From: Planctomycetaceae bacterium
Lineage (GTDB): Bacteria > Planctomycetota > Phycisphaerae > UBA1845 > UTPLA1
Length of the DNA: 64,000 bases
Direction: 5' to 3'
NCBI GenBank assembly: GCA_006969385.1
Contig: CP030884.1
Span: 868,001-932,000, forward strand
Positions 1-8,834 of this stretch are shown here, piece by piece. A model generated the notes under the pieces. The model ran no database searches and had not been told where the DNA came from. It saw nothing but the letters and a program-made list of their open reading frames with translations. The first letter of the stretch is position 1. Every line of letters begins with the position of its first letter. Made by a program: the position numbers and the translations under genes.

Positions 1-5
1 TTTTC

Positions 6-23
6 ATGTAAGCATGCTTACAT
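6..23. promoter_or_regulatory. Perfect 18-bp palindrome, possible operator
   Basis: The sequence ATGTAAGCATGCTTACAT is a perfect inverted repeat with no loop. That form suits a dimeric DNA-binding protein better than a transcription terminator. It lies at the extreme left edge, so the gene it might control is outside the window. Its role is inferred only. Confidence 0.3.
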
Positions 24-149
24 TCTCGATTTCGCTATTTCGAGGAGAAATCCACACTGAATGAGGATATCTCCATCGGACACTTCAAAATGTGGCGCAT
101 CAAGGGAAAAGAACAGCGTGAATGCTAACTTACGACGAAGCGATCCGAA

Positions 150-1841
150 CTATTCCAACAACTCACGCGGCCACGTGTGTACATCACTCATCGCGACATC
201 ATCATTTAATATCAACCGTAATGCCGTCACGTAGCCTTTATCATTCAACTCCGCAATTTCAATCGCGAAGTCGCGCAACTCGAAGTGATGCCCGACCGAG
301 GGCTCAAAGGCGCTCCCCAACGTGAGCCGATGCGCCGGCGAATCGAACAATCCCGGTGCGTTGCCGCGAATCAGCCAGGTTCGGTCGCGTTCTTTTTCAA
401 TCGACGCTTCGGCGCCCGCTAACGTTAAGAATGCCACGCGCACATTCTTCGCCCCGCTAAGCCACTGCAAACGGTCGCCGGCGCATAATGTTTCAAACGG
501 ATCGTCAGCTTCCTTGATAAGCAGCAGACTGTTCGACAACTCCGCCGCTGATAAACCGGCAATGCGTTCGCGCATGGCGGTGCGCGCGGCCTGTTCCGTT
601 TGATTCATTACCACGATGGTCGACACCGCGACGACCATGCTGACGATTCCGTTGACGGTTAGCAACACATGCTTACCCAATAGCGCGGGCTTGCTTGTCG
701 ATGGCGTAAGCAAAAGATGCGTCAGTAACCACGCCCAGCCAACGGTTGCAATCGATAACGCACGTGCTTCCGGAAAGGCCAAAAGCGCCGGCGTCATCAT
801 CACGATTGACCATAGCAAGAAGAAGCGCACGCCCGGTTGCGCGATCGACCGCCACAACCATATCAACACTATCAATGACAGCACGCCGCCCGCCGCCGCA
901 ACGATCCAGCCAATCTCTGCGGGCGCCGTACCGAGCAACACCACCGGCACGCCTGTCGTCCAAACCGCGCCATAGAGCAAGCCGGTTTGCAATATTCTTA
1001 ACACTTGGCCGGACGAATCACCGCCCGAAGCCGTTCCGATGTTGCTGCCGCGCGTTGTCACGTAGAAAGCCAAGTAGGCAGCGGCTAGCATGACGATCAT
1101 CGCGACATACTGCAACGACGATTTTGACGAATCTGATGCAGCGTTACTTGGCTTACTCACTCGCGTCCATAATTCAAACAATACAACCACGCCGGCAAAC
1201 GCAACGCCGCTCTCCTTCGATAGCAAGGCCGTGGCAAAGCCAGCGATCCCGATGAGAAACCAGCCCACTTTCATTTGCTGCCGCACACGGAAGTACGCCC
1301 TGGCCGCCACCGCCAAGCCGATGATCACCAACAAATCGCTTCGGTTACATAAAAACGTCGCGGGTTGCGTCAGACACTGCGAGATCCCCAGGAAGAACGT
1401 CGCCACGCCCGCCTGCACCGGGTCGTCAACAACCGCCAGATACATTCTCCGCACCAACCACAGCGCAACGGCAAAAAAAAGCAAGCTTTCGAAACGCGGC
1501 CCAAGTGGGTTCCGCCCAAACAGACGCACATCTAAATAAAACGACCATTCGGCCAACGGTCGAAAAAAATCCATCCGTTTGCCGTCGGGCGACCACCAAG
1601 GATACGTGCCGCGACTGCGCATCGCGCGCCAGTCTTCGGCGGTCGGCGCAAAGCGAAACAGACCCAGTTCATCGCGCTCGCCCGCTGCATAGCGTTCGCA
1701 GTTGAGCACCAGATTGAGATCGTCGAACACATACGGGCCGGTGATGGACCAGCCATACAATAACAAAGGCACGCCCAACCAAAGCAATGGCGATCGACCG
1801 CAGCGCCGCAATAATTCGAATGGCAGATTTGAATCTAGCAC
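150..1841 (-). CDS. Multi-pass membrane protein, GT-C glycosyltransferase-like
   Basis: A 563-residue protein with about ten hydrophobic segments and a soluble C-terminal domain from about residue 420. Its first hydrophobic segment is followed by the acidic pair Asp40-Asp41 in the context YVFDDLN. An acidic pair in the first extracytoplasmic loop is typical of GT-C enzymes such as TMTC and PMT-like proteins, which transfer sugar from a lipid-phosphate carrier. No family-defining motif beyond that was recognised, so the enzymatic role is inferred. The start is GTG; the next in-frame ATG would remove the acidic loop. No strong ribosome binding site is visible. Two methyltransferase genes lie upstream on the same strand, consistent with glycan or lipid modification. 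Confidence 0.7.
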   Translation of the reverse strand: MLDSNLPFELLRRCGRSPLLWLGVPLLLYGWSITGPYVFDDLNLVLNCERYAAGERDELGLFRFAPTAEDWRAMRSRGTYPWWSPDGKRMDFFRPLAEWSFYLDVRLFGRNPLGPRFESLLFFAVALWLVRRMYLAVVDDPVQAGVATFFLGISQCLTQPATFLCNRSDLLVIIGLAVAARAYFRVRQQMKVGWFLIGIAGFATALLSKESGVAFAGVVVLFELWTRVSKPSNAASDSSKSSLQYVAMIVMLAAAYLAFYVTTRGSNIGTASGGDSSGQVLRILQTGLLYGAVWTTGVPVVLLGTAPAEIGWIVAAAGGVLSLIVLIWLWRSIAQPGVRFFLLWSIVMMTPALLAFPEARALSIATVGWAWLLTHLLLTPSTSKPALLGKHVLLTVNGIVSMVVAVSTIVVMNQTEQAARTAMRERIAGLSAAELSNSLLLIKEADDPFETLCAGDRLQWLSGAKNVRVAFLTLAGAEASIEKERDRTWLIRGNAPGLFDSPAHRLTLGSAFEPSVGHHFELRDFAIEIAELNDKGYVTALRLILNDDVAMSDVHTWPRELLE

Positions 1842-2001
1842 GGGTGCGGATTATTAGCGGGACGCTTGCAGTTGGGAAGATGGTGGAGATGGCAGTCAAT
1901 TCGGCGACATCACGCGTCGACATGAAGTTCTGTGATGCCCGTTTGCATTCGAGACAACGACTCGCCTTATGTTCGATTGCTGGCGGCATCCCTTACCCCA
2001 A

Positions 2002-2024
2002 CCCTCTCCCTTCGAGGGAGAGGG
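2002..2024. repeat. Palindromic repeat, CCCTCTCCCT family, copy 1
   Basis: A 10-bp perfect stem, CCCTCTCCCT and its complement, with loop TCG, preceded by TACCCCAA. A second copy with loop TGC is at 26125. This resembles a short repeat widespread in proteobacterial and planctomycete spacers, where it is often followed by GGGGTGAGGG, as copy 2 is here. Confidence 0.7.
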
Positions 2025-2103
2025 AGCCAGACCCGTCGCATTTATCAGCTTTAAAGATGGAATCAAAATACAGCTGAAGCTTCGAGGGCCTTCAACAATC
2101 ACG

Positions 2104-3051
2104 CTACTTGCGAAACATTACCGACACATCCGACTTATAACTCATCCAATATCCAACGACCGCATAAAAGACCCAACGCGGCGATGTGAGCATTCGCCCT
2201 AGTTGCATCGGCCCAAATAACGCATCGAACGAGCCGCCGATCAATTGTTGATAGACCTTCGCCGCGCGCGTGTTCAGCCCAAACCAAGGTCGATCGTGAT
2301 ACGAGCGCTCATAAACGCGTGTTGGCGTCCAACCGCGGGCCGCACCGAGTCTCTTCAATACATTCGGCGTGGGAATATGCAAGTGATAGGGCGCGTGCAA
2401 CTCATTGGGAAAAATGTGCTGCTTTGCTAAGTCGATGTTCTCTGCGTTGGGCGTGCCGATCAGGATATGACCGCCAGGTGCCAGATGCTCGTCGAGTTGT
2501 GCAAGCAACTCGGAAGGGGATTCCACGTGTTCGAGCACGTCTTGCAACAGAATGAACTCAAACGGACCACGATCTAGCGTTTCTTTGTTGCTGAATTCGG
2601 CCGTAGCGCTGTAGGGGTCGTAACCATATGCATATGTGTGACCGCATTCGTGCAGGTATTGGCAGAACAGGCCGTTGGCACAACCGTAGTCGAGCAAGCG
2701 CGACGATATCGTCATGCCGTGCTCGATGAAGCGGCGCGCGAGATTGCGATAGAAAATGCGAAAGACCCAATCCAGTTTGGCTTGGGCAAATGGGTAGCGG
2801 CTGTAGTAATGATCCAAATCAACAACGTCGAGGCAGTGAATCGAGCGACACCCATCACAGCGCCACAGTCGAAACGCGCGACCGCGAAAAGCCTGCACAT
2901 GGCACGGCACCAGCGCCGATTCGTGTCGTTTCGGATCGAACGCGATTTTGCAAATATTACAAACGTCGCGTTGCCGCGTTTGATCGATCGCCGCAGGATC
3001 GTGGTTTGCGTTAGCGATGCTTATTGCATTGGAGGTATCTAACGTTTCCAT
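2104..3051 (-). CDS. Zinc-ribbon SAM-dependent methyltransferase
   Basis: A 315-residue class I methyltransferase. Two cysteine pairs (CNIC at residues 31-34 and CDGC at 65-68) form a probable zinc ribbon. SAM-binding motif I is LLDYGCANG at 119-127, and the post-motif DVLEHV at 171-176 is typical of the Methyltransf_23/11 group. This architecture is common among enzymes that methylate sugar nucleotides or small metabolites, but the substrate cannot be read from the sequence. The C-terminal 90 residues are hydrophobic and aromatic and may contact a membrane. It lies between a second methyltransferase and a GT-C-like gene on the same strand, with gaps of 181 and 262 bp, so co-transcription is uncertain. 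Confidence 0.85.
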   Translation of the reverse strand: METLDTSNAISIANANHDPAAIDQTRQRDVCNICKIAFDPKRHESALVPCHVQAFRGRAFRLWRCDGCRSIHCLDVVDLDHYYSRYPFAQAKLDWVFRIFYRNLARRFIEHGMTISSRLLDYGCANGLFCQYLHECGHTYAYGYDPYSATAEFSNKETLDRGPFEFILLQDVLEHVESPSELLAQLDEHLAPGGHILIGTPNAENIDLAKQHIFPNELHAPYHLHIPTPNVLKRLGAARGWTPTRVYERSYHDRPWFGLNTRAAKVYQQLIGGSFDALFGPMQLGRMLTSPRWVFYAVVGYWMSYKSDVSVMFRK

Positions 3052-3183
3052 CGCTTAAAGCAAATCTCAATCAACCTGATACGCTCAAAAGTGTTGACGG
3101 CTTTACTACAGGACCAAGATTAAACCCAAGAAGTGCCAGCGGCGACATCGCGCCGCCCACGACCCCGGCTTGCGCGTTTCGAG

Positions 3184-3220
3184 TGCCCCATCCATCGCAG
3201 TAGCGACGGGTGGGGAATCA
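3184..3220. repeat. Palindromic repeat, GTGCCCCATCC family, copy 1
   Basis: An imperfect hairpin: CCCCATCCATCGC, loop AGTA, GCGACGGGTGGGG, followed by AATCA. The second copy at 23789 keeps the outer arms and the GGGGAATCA tail. The inner stem sequence differs but still pairs. It lies between the two methyltransferase genes. Confidence 0.65.
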
Positions 3221-3232
3221 CAATCAGCACTA

Positions 3233-4363
3233 CTACTCCGGCTTGCGCGCCACCAACGCCTGCACGCCCGTTCGGTTACACAGCCACGCCCAAAACTGCC
3301 ACGGCAGATCAAAACCGCCCGTCCAGATCGACAGCGCTAAGTAAAACGGCACGCGCTTGTAGGGCGGCTTAAACACCTTCGACGCTTCCGTCACGTCGCT
3401 CACCATCAAGCCGCGTTTCTCGCAATAGCGCACCGCGATACTCGCCGACGTCTCGAAAGGTGTGTAAACGGCGACATGTCGTAAGGGTTCAAAACCGGCG
3501 GCCTTTACCACTTTTTGCAACGACGGTTTGGTGAAGTGATGCAAATGCACCGGCACCATCGTCGCAAACCAATAACGCCCAAACAACTTGCGAAACGGCG
3601 AGCCGTAGTCCGGCACTTCGACGACCAAACGACCGCCGGGCTTTAGCACGCGCAGCGCCGCTTCGAGCGTGGCCTTGGGTTGATAAACGTGTTCCAACGT
3701 TTCGTAGAGCGTGACGAGATCGTAATGATTCTCCGGCAAATCGGCGTCGAGCAAGTCACCCGACATGATCGTCGCGCGATTTTTAACCATCGCGTTCTCG
3801 GTTACAGCCGGATCGAAATCGAGCAGCGTCGCATTTACGCCGCGCTTATCCATGTAATACTCGAGCTGCGCGCCAAAGCCGCCGCCCACATCGAGCACCT
3901 CCGCCCCTTGCTGCAAGCGCCCCGTCTTTTCGAGCACCTTTAGGCGCATCCACTTCACATATTTGTGATACGGCGCCTTGCGCAATTCGTCGTGCTGCTC
4001 GGCATGCGTTTTGTGCGAATACCAATCGGCATAATAGCGCGGCATCGACGCCGGCACCGGTCGAGGCGTTGTGATAATTAGGTCGCAGTGCGTGCAGCGC
4101 ACCAAACTAAACTCGCCCGGCGCGCGCCAGCCCATATCGTGCGTGGTCAACAAATGCTCGGTCGGCGCGCGACCGCACAGTTCGCAGGTAGCGTCCTCGA
4201 ACGTAAGCGCCGTCTCATCGTCGGCGGTCGTGACCGAATCCACGTTGGACGCTGCCGCCGTCACGGCAGCTGGAATGTCGGCACTACGCTCGCGGGTCGG
4301 TTGCGTTTGTATGGAAGTCACGTCGACGGATTCTCTCAGGTTGGTGGTCGGTGGGCCGGCCAT
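3233..4363 (-). CDS. Zinc-ribbon SAM-dependent methyltransferase
   Basis: A 376-residue class I methyltransferase with the same plan as its downstream neighbour. CELC (60-63) and CTHC (90-93) form a probable zinc ribbon, SAM motif I is VLDVGGGFG (156-164), and LYETLEHV marks the motif II region. The first 50 residues are low in complexity and rich in Ala, Thr and Asp. They may be a disordered tail, or the true start may lie downstream of the ATG used here. The sequence suggests an enzyme acting on sugars or lipids rather than on DNA or rRNA. Although the architecture matches the adjacent gene, the two are too diverged to be a recent duplication. Confidence 0.82.
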   Translation of the reverse strand: MAGPPTTNLRESVDVTSIQTQPTRERSADIPAAVTAAASNVDSVTTADDETALTFEDATCELCGRAPTEHLLTTHDMGWRAPGEFSLVRCTHCDLIITTPRPVPASMPRYYADWYSHKTHAEQHDELRKAPYHKYVKWMRLKVLEKTGRLQQGAEVLDVGGGFGAQLEYYMDKRGVNATLLDFDPAVTENAMVKNRATIMSGDLLDADLPENHYDLVTLYETLEHVYQPKATLEAALRVLKPGGRLVVEVPDYGSPFRKLFGRYWFATMVPVHLHHFTKPSLQKVVKAAGFEPLRHVAVYTPFETSASIAVRYCEKRGLMVSDVTEASKVFKPPYKRVPFYLALSIWTGGFDLPWQFWAWLCNRTGVQALVARKPE

Positions 4364-4473
4364 CGTTCGACCTGCGGACTTGCACGGGCCCTTCCGCCCC
4401 TTGGGAACGGTAAACCGGGCCGCACCTTAATCGACCGTAGCGGGTCGATCCATGCATAACACGCGACGGATGC

Positions 4474-4494
4474 CCCAGCCTATTCAGGGCTGGG
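4474..4494. repeat. Short hairpin CCCAGCC/GGCTGGG
   Basis: A 7-bp perfect stem with a 7-base loop in the 311-bp spacer between the methyltransferase gene and tRNA-Pro. It has no T-tract, so it is not a convincing terminator. Apart from the tRNA promoter, nothing else is recognisable in this spacer. Confidence 0.35.
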
Positions 4495-4632
4495 TTACTT
4501 TCGCCAGCGCATCTCCAGATTTGAGGCTCAACGCAGCGCGACGGCGACTCTGCACGCCGTGCCGCGATCGCATGCTAAAGGCCTCGCCCGCGTGCGGCAA
4601 AAGGATTTTCCGCGCCTCATTTGCGCTCAGAA

Positions 4633-4661
4633 TTGACAATTCACCGATGCGGGACTGTAAT
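4633..4661 (+). promoter_or_regulatory. Sigma-70-type promoter of tRNA-Pro
   Basis: The -35 element is TTGACA (consensus), the spacer is 17 bp and the -10 element is TGTAAT (five of six match). The predicted start at about 4668 gives a leader of roughly 7 bases before the mature tRNA. It is the best promoter match noticed in the window. Confidence 0.8.
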
Positions 4662-4674
4662 CGTGGATCACCCT

Positions 4675-4749
4675 CGGGGCGTAGCTCAGCCTGGTCAGAG
4701 CGTCTGCATGGGGTGTAGAAGGTCGCTTGTTCGAATCAAGTCGCCCCGA
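4675..4749 (+). tRNA. tRNA-Pro (anticodon GGG)
   Basis: The sequence folds as a complete cloverleaf: acceptor stem CGGGGCG/CGCCCCG, D arm GCTC/GAGC, anticodon stem TCTGC/GTAGA with loop ATGGGGT, and T arm GCTTG/CAAGT with loop TTCGAAT. The loop places GGG at positions 34-36, which reads CCC and CCU proline codons. The discriminator is A, and CCA is not encoded, so it must be added after transcription. A TTACGCC/GGCGTAA hairpin at 4787-4805 follows but lacks a T-run. Confidence 0.96.
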
Positions 4750-4976
4750 TTACCTAAGTATCTTATTTTAATAAACTTACACATCCTTACGCCTACTTGG
4801 CGTAATGCCAACTCCTTTCCGGCACCTGTTCGCAAATCGGTGTATATTCGCGCCGCGCCGGCAACGCTGTCACCAGTCTGGAAATCAGCATCTGCGATCA
4901 TTCGATAGCTGGGCTTGATCACGTAGCCCGGGTAAGGTCGGATGAAAACGTCGACCGTTCACTCAGGAGCCTCAAA

Positions 4977-5903
4977 TTGCCAACGCGCTTTTTCATTCCG
5001 CTCGCTTCGATCGCCTTGCTCACCATCCTTCTCAATGGCTGCGGCCAACCGACGAACGGTAAGCCGTGTTCGCACTGCGACAATGCCAACGCGTGCGAGC
5101 CTACGACAGCAAGCGATGACCAACCGAAACGGGTTATCGACTTCCGGCGCTACCCCGTCGATGGCCGTGGCTTTACGCCAGTGACCAAATACCTCGCCAG
5201 CGCCGACCCCGTCGTCGACGATGCCGACGGCGCGCTCAATCCTTACGTGCTGCGCGTGATCGAAGCCTATCCGACCGACGGCTCTTATCCTTATCACTGC
5301 AAGCCGCTCGAATACGACATCTACAACGGCGTGACGGAAGATATCTGGTATCAGGGGCGCGTCGTGGCCAAGGCCTATCCCGATGGTTCGCGCTGCAGTT
5401 ATTGTTGCGGGCTCACCTTTGAAATCTTCTGCCGCGCCATGAAGCTGCGCAATCGCGCCAAGGGCTTGGCACCCGACGAATTCAACGGCATGTGCTTCGA
5501 TGATCTCTTTAACCTATTGCAACTTTGGTACGTCGAAGGCAAAGGCGACAGCCCCCAGCGCGGCATCGTCGCCTACGGCCTCGGCCACAAGATCGACAAT
5601 TGGAAAGACGCCCGCGCCGGCGACTTCTGCGATTACAGCCGCAACAACAAAACCGGCCATTCCGTCATCTTTCTCGAATGGACACGCGACGACGCCGGCA
5701 AGATCACGGGCATCAAATACTTCTCATCCAACAGCGGCGGCGTCGGCCCGCAAACGGAATACTTTGAAGACACGGGTGGCAACCTGATGCGCAATTGGGT
5801 ACGACTGGCACGGGTGGGTAGTATCGAAAACTATAAGCCATTCAATCGTTTGGAGATTCCGCAGCGACAAGCATACGCGCCGACGCAGCCGGTGGGTCGC
5901 TAG
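4977..5903 (+). CDS. Lipoprotein with a possible papain-like (NlpC/P60-type) fold
   Basis: A 308-residue protein with a lipoprotein signal: a hydrophobic segment ending LLNGC, lipidated Cys22. The start is TTG, supported by AGGAG seven bases upstream. Two regions resemble papain-fold amidases: SYCCGLTFE around Cys144, and GDFCDYSRNNKTGHSV around His228, where the phrase 'GD..., GHSVIFLEW' is typical of NlpC/P60 or CHAP domains. The spacing between Cys and His (about 85 residues) fits that fold. Catalysis is inferred, and the possible third residue was not identified. It also carries CSHC at 31-34 just after the lipid anchor. It is a single gene following tRNA-Pro. Confidence 0.75.
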   Translation: MPTRFFIPLASIALLTILLNGCGQPTNGKPCSHCDNANACEPTTASDDQPKRVIDFRRYPVDGRGFTPVTKYLASADPVVDDADGALNPYVLRVIEAYPTDGSYPYHCKPLEYDIYNGVTEDIWYQGRVVAKAYPDGSRCSYCCGLTFEIFCRAMKLRNRAKGLAPDEFNGMCFDDLFNLLQLWYVEGKGDSPQRGIVAYGLGHKIDNWKDARAGDFCDYSRNNKTGHSVIFLEWTRDDAGKITGIKYFSSNSGGVGPQTEYFEDTGGNLMRNWVRLARVGSIENYKPFNRLEIPQRQAYAPTQPVGR

Positions 5904-6100
5904 AACGCGCTGATTCATCCGCCCACAGGGCGGGGCTCTGATCTGCCGCGCGCCGGACGATATTTTGCCGCACGTACCGGCGTCAAGCCAATGGGTTGAC
6001 GCATCGTGAACGTTAAGCCGACGCGTTATAAACACGCGTCTATCTTCCTCGCCCACCCTTCGCGCATAATACGGCCCCTTAACCCCCAAGGAGCCCACCC

Positions 6101-7225
6101 ATGAGTGACCGCGTCTTCATCGGTACCCGCAAGGGCCTGTTCATTCTCGAACGCAGCGGCAAATGGAACGGTGGCGGCTGGCACATTGCTCGCACCGCCT
6201 TTCTCGGCGACCCGGTCACGATGGTGTTGCATGACCCGCACGACGGCGCGATCTATGCCGCGCTGCATCATGGCCACTTCGGTGACAAGCTTCATCGCAG
6301 TGATGACGGCGGCGCGAATTGGGAAGAGATCGCCGTCCCCGAATACCCACCGTTGCCCGAAGGCGAACAGATCGAGAAGCACCCGTTCAGCGGAAAAGAA
6401 ATCCCGTGGAAACTCGACATGATCTGGGAGTTGCAAACCGGCGGTGCCGACGAACCCGGCACGCTCTGGTGCGGCACGCTGCCCGGCGGCCTCTTTCGTT
6501 CCGATGATCGCGGCAACAGTTGGACCATGATGGACGACCTATGGTTTCGCGACGAACGCAAGCAATGGTTCGGTGGCGGTTTCGATGCGGCGGGCATTCA
6601 CTCGGTCATCGTCGATCCGCGCAACAGCAAAAACATTACCGTCGGCATTTCGTGTGGCGGCGCGTGGCAATCGGAAGATGGCGGCGCGACGTGGAAGATT
6701 CGCTCGAAGGGTATGTTCGCCGCCTACATGCCGCCCGAACAGGCTTACGACGAGAATTCGCAAGACCCGCACATCGTCGTCGCCTGCCCCACCAGCCCGG
6801 ATCATCTTTGGACGCAACATCACAACGGTATCTTTCGCACCGTCGATGGCGGTGCCAACTGGACACACGTCGATCGCGCCGCGGTCAGCGATTTCGGCTT
6901 TGCCTGCGCGGTACATCCGCGCGAACCCGACACGGCCTGGTTTGTGCCCGCGATCAAAGATGAAAAACGCATCCCCGTGGACGGCAAGCTCGTCGTCACC
7001 CGCACCCGCGACGGCGGCCACAGCTTCGACGAACTGCGCGACGGCCTACCGCAGGAACACGCCTACGACATCGTCTTTCGCCACGCGCTGGCAATCGACG
7101 AAACCGGCGACACGCTCGTGTTCGGCACAACCACGGGCAGCGTGTTCGCGACGCAGAATCAAGGCGATAGTTGGGCGTGCGTGAGCAATCATTTGCCGCC
7201 GGTTTATGTGGTGAGGTTTGGGTGA
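6101..7225 (+). CDS. Asp-box (BNR) beta-propeller, sialidase/VPS10-like
   Basis: A 374-residue protein without a signal peptide. It has six Asp-box motifs (S/T-x-D-x-G-x-x-W/F): 67-74, 134-141, 191-198, 247-254, 302-309 and 351-358 (the last degenerate, TQNQGDSW). This repeat number fits a six- or seven-bladed propeller of the kind found in sialidases, VPS10 proteins and the photosystem assembly factor Ycf48. The arginine triad of true sialidases is not evident, so it is more likely a binding or scaffolding protein than a glycosidase. AAGGAG lies eight bases upstream of the ATG. The gene converges on the GTPase gene. Confidence 0.85.
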   Translation: MSDRVFIGTRKGLFILERSGKWNGGGWHIARTAFLGDPVTMVLHDPHDGAIYAALHHGHFGDKLHRSDDGGANWEEIAVPEYPPLPEGEQIEKHPFSGKEIPWKLDMIWELQTGGADEPGTLWCGTLPGGLFRSDDRGNSWTMMDDLWFRDERKQWFGGGFDAAGIHSVIVDPRNSKNITVGISCGGAWQSEDGGATWKIRSKGMFAAYMPPEQAYDENSQDPHIVVACPTSPDHLWTQHHNGIFRTVDGGANWTHVDRAAVSDFGFACAVHPREPDTAWFVPAIKDEKRIPVDGKLVVTRTRDGGHSFDELRDGLPQEHAYDIVFRHALAIDETGDTLVFGTTTGSVFATQNQGDSWACVSNHLPPVYVVRFG

Positions 7226-7425
7226 GATACTTCGCCTGCGAGCAGATGGCCTGCATGCTCCAAATTGATGACCACGGGTCATTGATAGGAGCTGTATCGC
7301 AAGATGATTAACGCAGAGCGGAATTGCCCGTGCAAAGCGTAAACTGCTAGGGACTCACAACTCTTTTTGGCAGCGTGTCTTGCTATCGCCTTTCTAAATT
7401 CGCTCTTCGCAATTCGACATTCAGT

Positions 7426-8490
7426 TCACACATGCAACTCCACCACATTCCCATCCGTCAGCACATGCCCGCCCGTCACCTGCTGCCCGTCGTGCACCGT
7501 GCCGCCCCAGATGCGGGCGTGTTTGAGGTTGTCGGCCATCTCGTTATGTATCGTGCGGGCCATGTCTTCAACGGTGCCGCCGACGGGTAGGATGATTGGG
7601 TCTTTCTTTTCGACGGGCTTGCCGGGTTTCTTGGCATACACGCGAATCACGTTTAACAAGTTAAATAACTCGTGCATCATTTCTGGCAGGCCGTTACCCG
7701 TCGTTGTCGAAATTGGCAACATCTTTAGATCCGTTTCGGCCAGTTCTTTAAACGTTTCGTAGTTCTCCATCGCATCGGGCGTATCGGCTTTGTTGGCAAC
7801 GACCAACACGCGCTTGGGCAACGCCGCGGCTGCGCCGTCGTCTTCTTCACGGCCTAACACGCCCAATTCGTCGTCGTCAGCGCCGCCGTCATCGTCATCT
7901 TCTTCATAAGAAAGCTCTGCCGTGCTGACGGGCGACATCTTATGATCGACGAGCAACTGCACGCATTGTTGAAACTGATCGATCAATTCGATCGCCGCCA
8001 GGTCGACGACCAGCAAGATCGCATCGGCCTTGCGCAACGCGTTGATCATGCCGGGTTGCGGATGGCCATCCATCACGGGCGGTGCATCGACCAACTGAAT
8101 CGGCACATCTTCGTGCAGCGCCATGCCGGGCACGGCGGCGTGCGTGCTAAACGGAAACTCGGCGATCTCGACCTTCGCTTTCGATAGCGCGCCGACGATC
8201 GAACTCTTGCCCACGTTGGGCGCGCCGAGCAGCAAGACCTGCCCCGCCCCCTGCCGCGGCACGCTGAGCGGATCGTGCTGCTGAGCCGCCCCGGCCTTGG
8301 CGGCCTTACCCATCTCGTCGCGTGCTTTCTTGATGCGCTCTTTAATAAGCTGCTGCAACTTCTCGCTGGCTTTGTGCTTGGGAACCAGCCGCAACATCTC
8401 GTTAAGCGCGTCAATCTTTTCGGCAGGCGAAGACGCACAACGGTAGCGCTCTTCGGCTTTTTGATACATGGGGCTGGCATTGATGGCCAT
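7426..8490 (-). CDS. DRG/Obg-like GTPase with C-terminal TGS domain
   Basis: A 354-residue TRAFAC GTPase. A helical N-terminal region (1-75) precedes the G domain: Walker A GAPNVGKS at 89-96, the G2 region around FPFSTHAAVPG, and NKAD (G4) at 233-236. The usual DxxG (G3) is replaced by DAPP at 135-138, so the conserved glycine is lost. A strongly acidic insert (about 196-220) sits before G4. The C-terminal 75 residues form a TGS domain, as in DRG proteins, which suggests ribosome or RNA association. GGAG precedes the start by nine bases. It is distinct from ObgE because the Obg fold is absent. It is a single gene between convergent and unrelated neighbours. Confidence 0.87.
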   Translation of the reverse strand: MAINASPMYQKAEERYRCASSPAEKIDALNEMLRLVPKHKASEKLQQLIKERIKKARDEMGKAAKAGAAQQHDPLSVPRQGAGQVLLLGAPNVGKSSIVGALSKAKVEIAEFPFSTHAAVPGMALHEDVPIQLVDAPPVMDGHPQPGMINALRKADAILLVVDLAAIELIDQFQQCVQLLVDHKMSPVSTAELSYEEDDDDGGADDDELGVLGREEDDGAAAALPKRVLVVANKADTPDAMENYETFKELAETDLKMLPISTTTGNGLPEMMHELFNLLNVIRVYAKKPGKPVEKKDPIILPVGGTVEDMARTIHNEMADNLKHARIWGGTVHDGQQVTGGHVLTDGNVVELHV

Positions 8491-8645
8491 ATTGGTTGGC
8501 TCCGTTTGTGTTAATCGATGTTTGAATCATAAGGGCGAGTTCGAGGTAACGGCTAGGTTGAGAATTCATGAGTTTTGCCGATGAATCGGGCGCTTAGAAA
8601 TTCCAGCATGCGAGCGATTGGCGCGAGCAGCCGTCGATTGATCAC

Positions 8646-8703
8646 GGGCTTGAGATATCAAGCCCTTCAGAGCCTCGCTGTCCACAGCGTGACTCTGAAG
8701 GGC
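8646..8703. repeat. Two overlapping hairpins upstream of the RAYT gene
   Basis: Hairpin 1 has the stem GGGCTTGA/TCAAGCCC with loop GATA. It shares its right arm with hairpin 2, GCCCTTCAGAG pairing with CTCTGAAGGGC, which holds an inner stem CGCTG/CAGCG. They lie about 130 bp before the transposase in the 344-bp spacer between the GTPase and RAYT genes. Alternative overlapping stems of this kind are typical of paired REP elements. Confidence 0.6.
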
Positions 8704-8834
8704 CCGCGCCAGCGAACACAGAACCTCCGCCTAATTATGTTTCTTAGTTTTACGCATTGACTTACAATTCTGATCATCAATAAAGGAAACAGATCGGCTG
8801 AGCGATTGGACTGCGATTCCGATTGAATGACGTC

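Noticed and set aside
12..128. A short open frame on the plus strand that ends TAA at 126-128 and reads like a protein C-terminus
   Set aside because: A stop at 9-11 bounds it and the only start inside is ATG at 90, leaving 12 residues. It is probably chance.
4787..4805. Hairpin TTACGCC/GGCGTAA after tRNA-Pro, a possible terminator
   Set aside because: No T-tract follows it; it may still be a processing signal, but this cannot be supported.
6101..7225. Assignment of the Asp-box protein as a sialidase
   Set aside because: The repeats alone do not show catalysis, and the arginine triad was not found.
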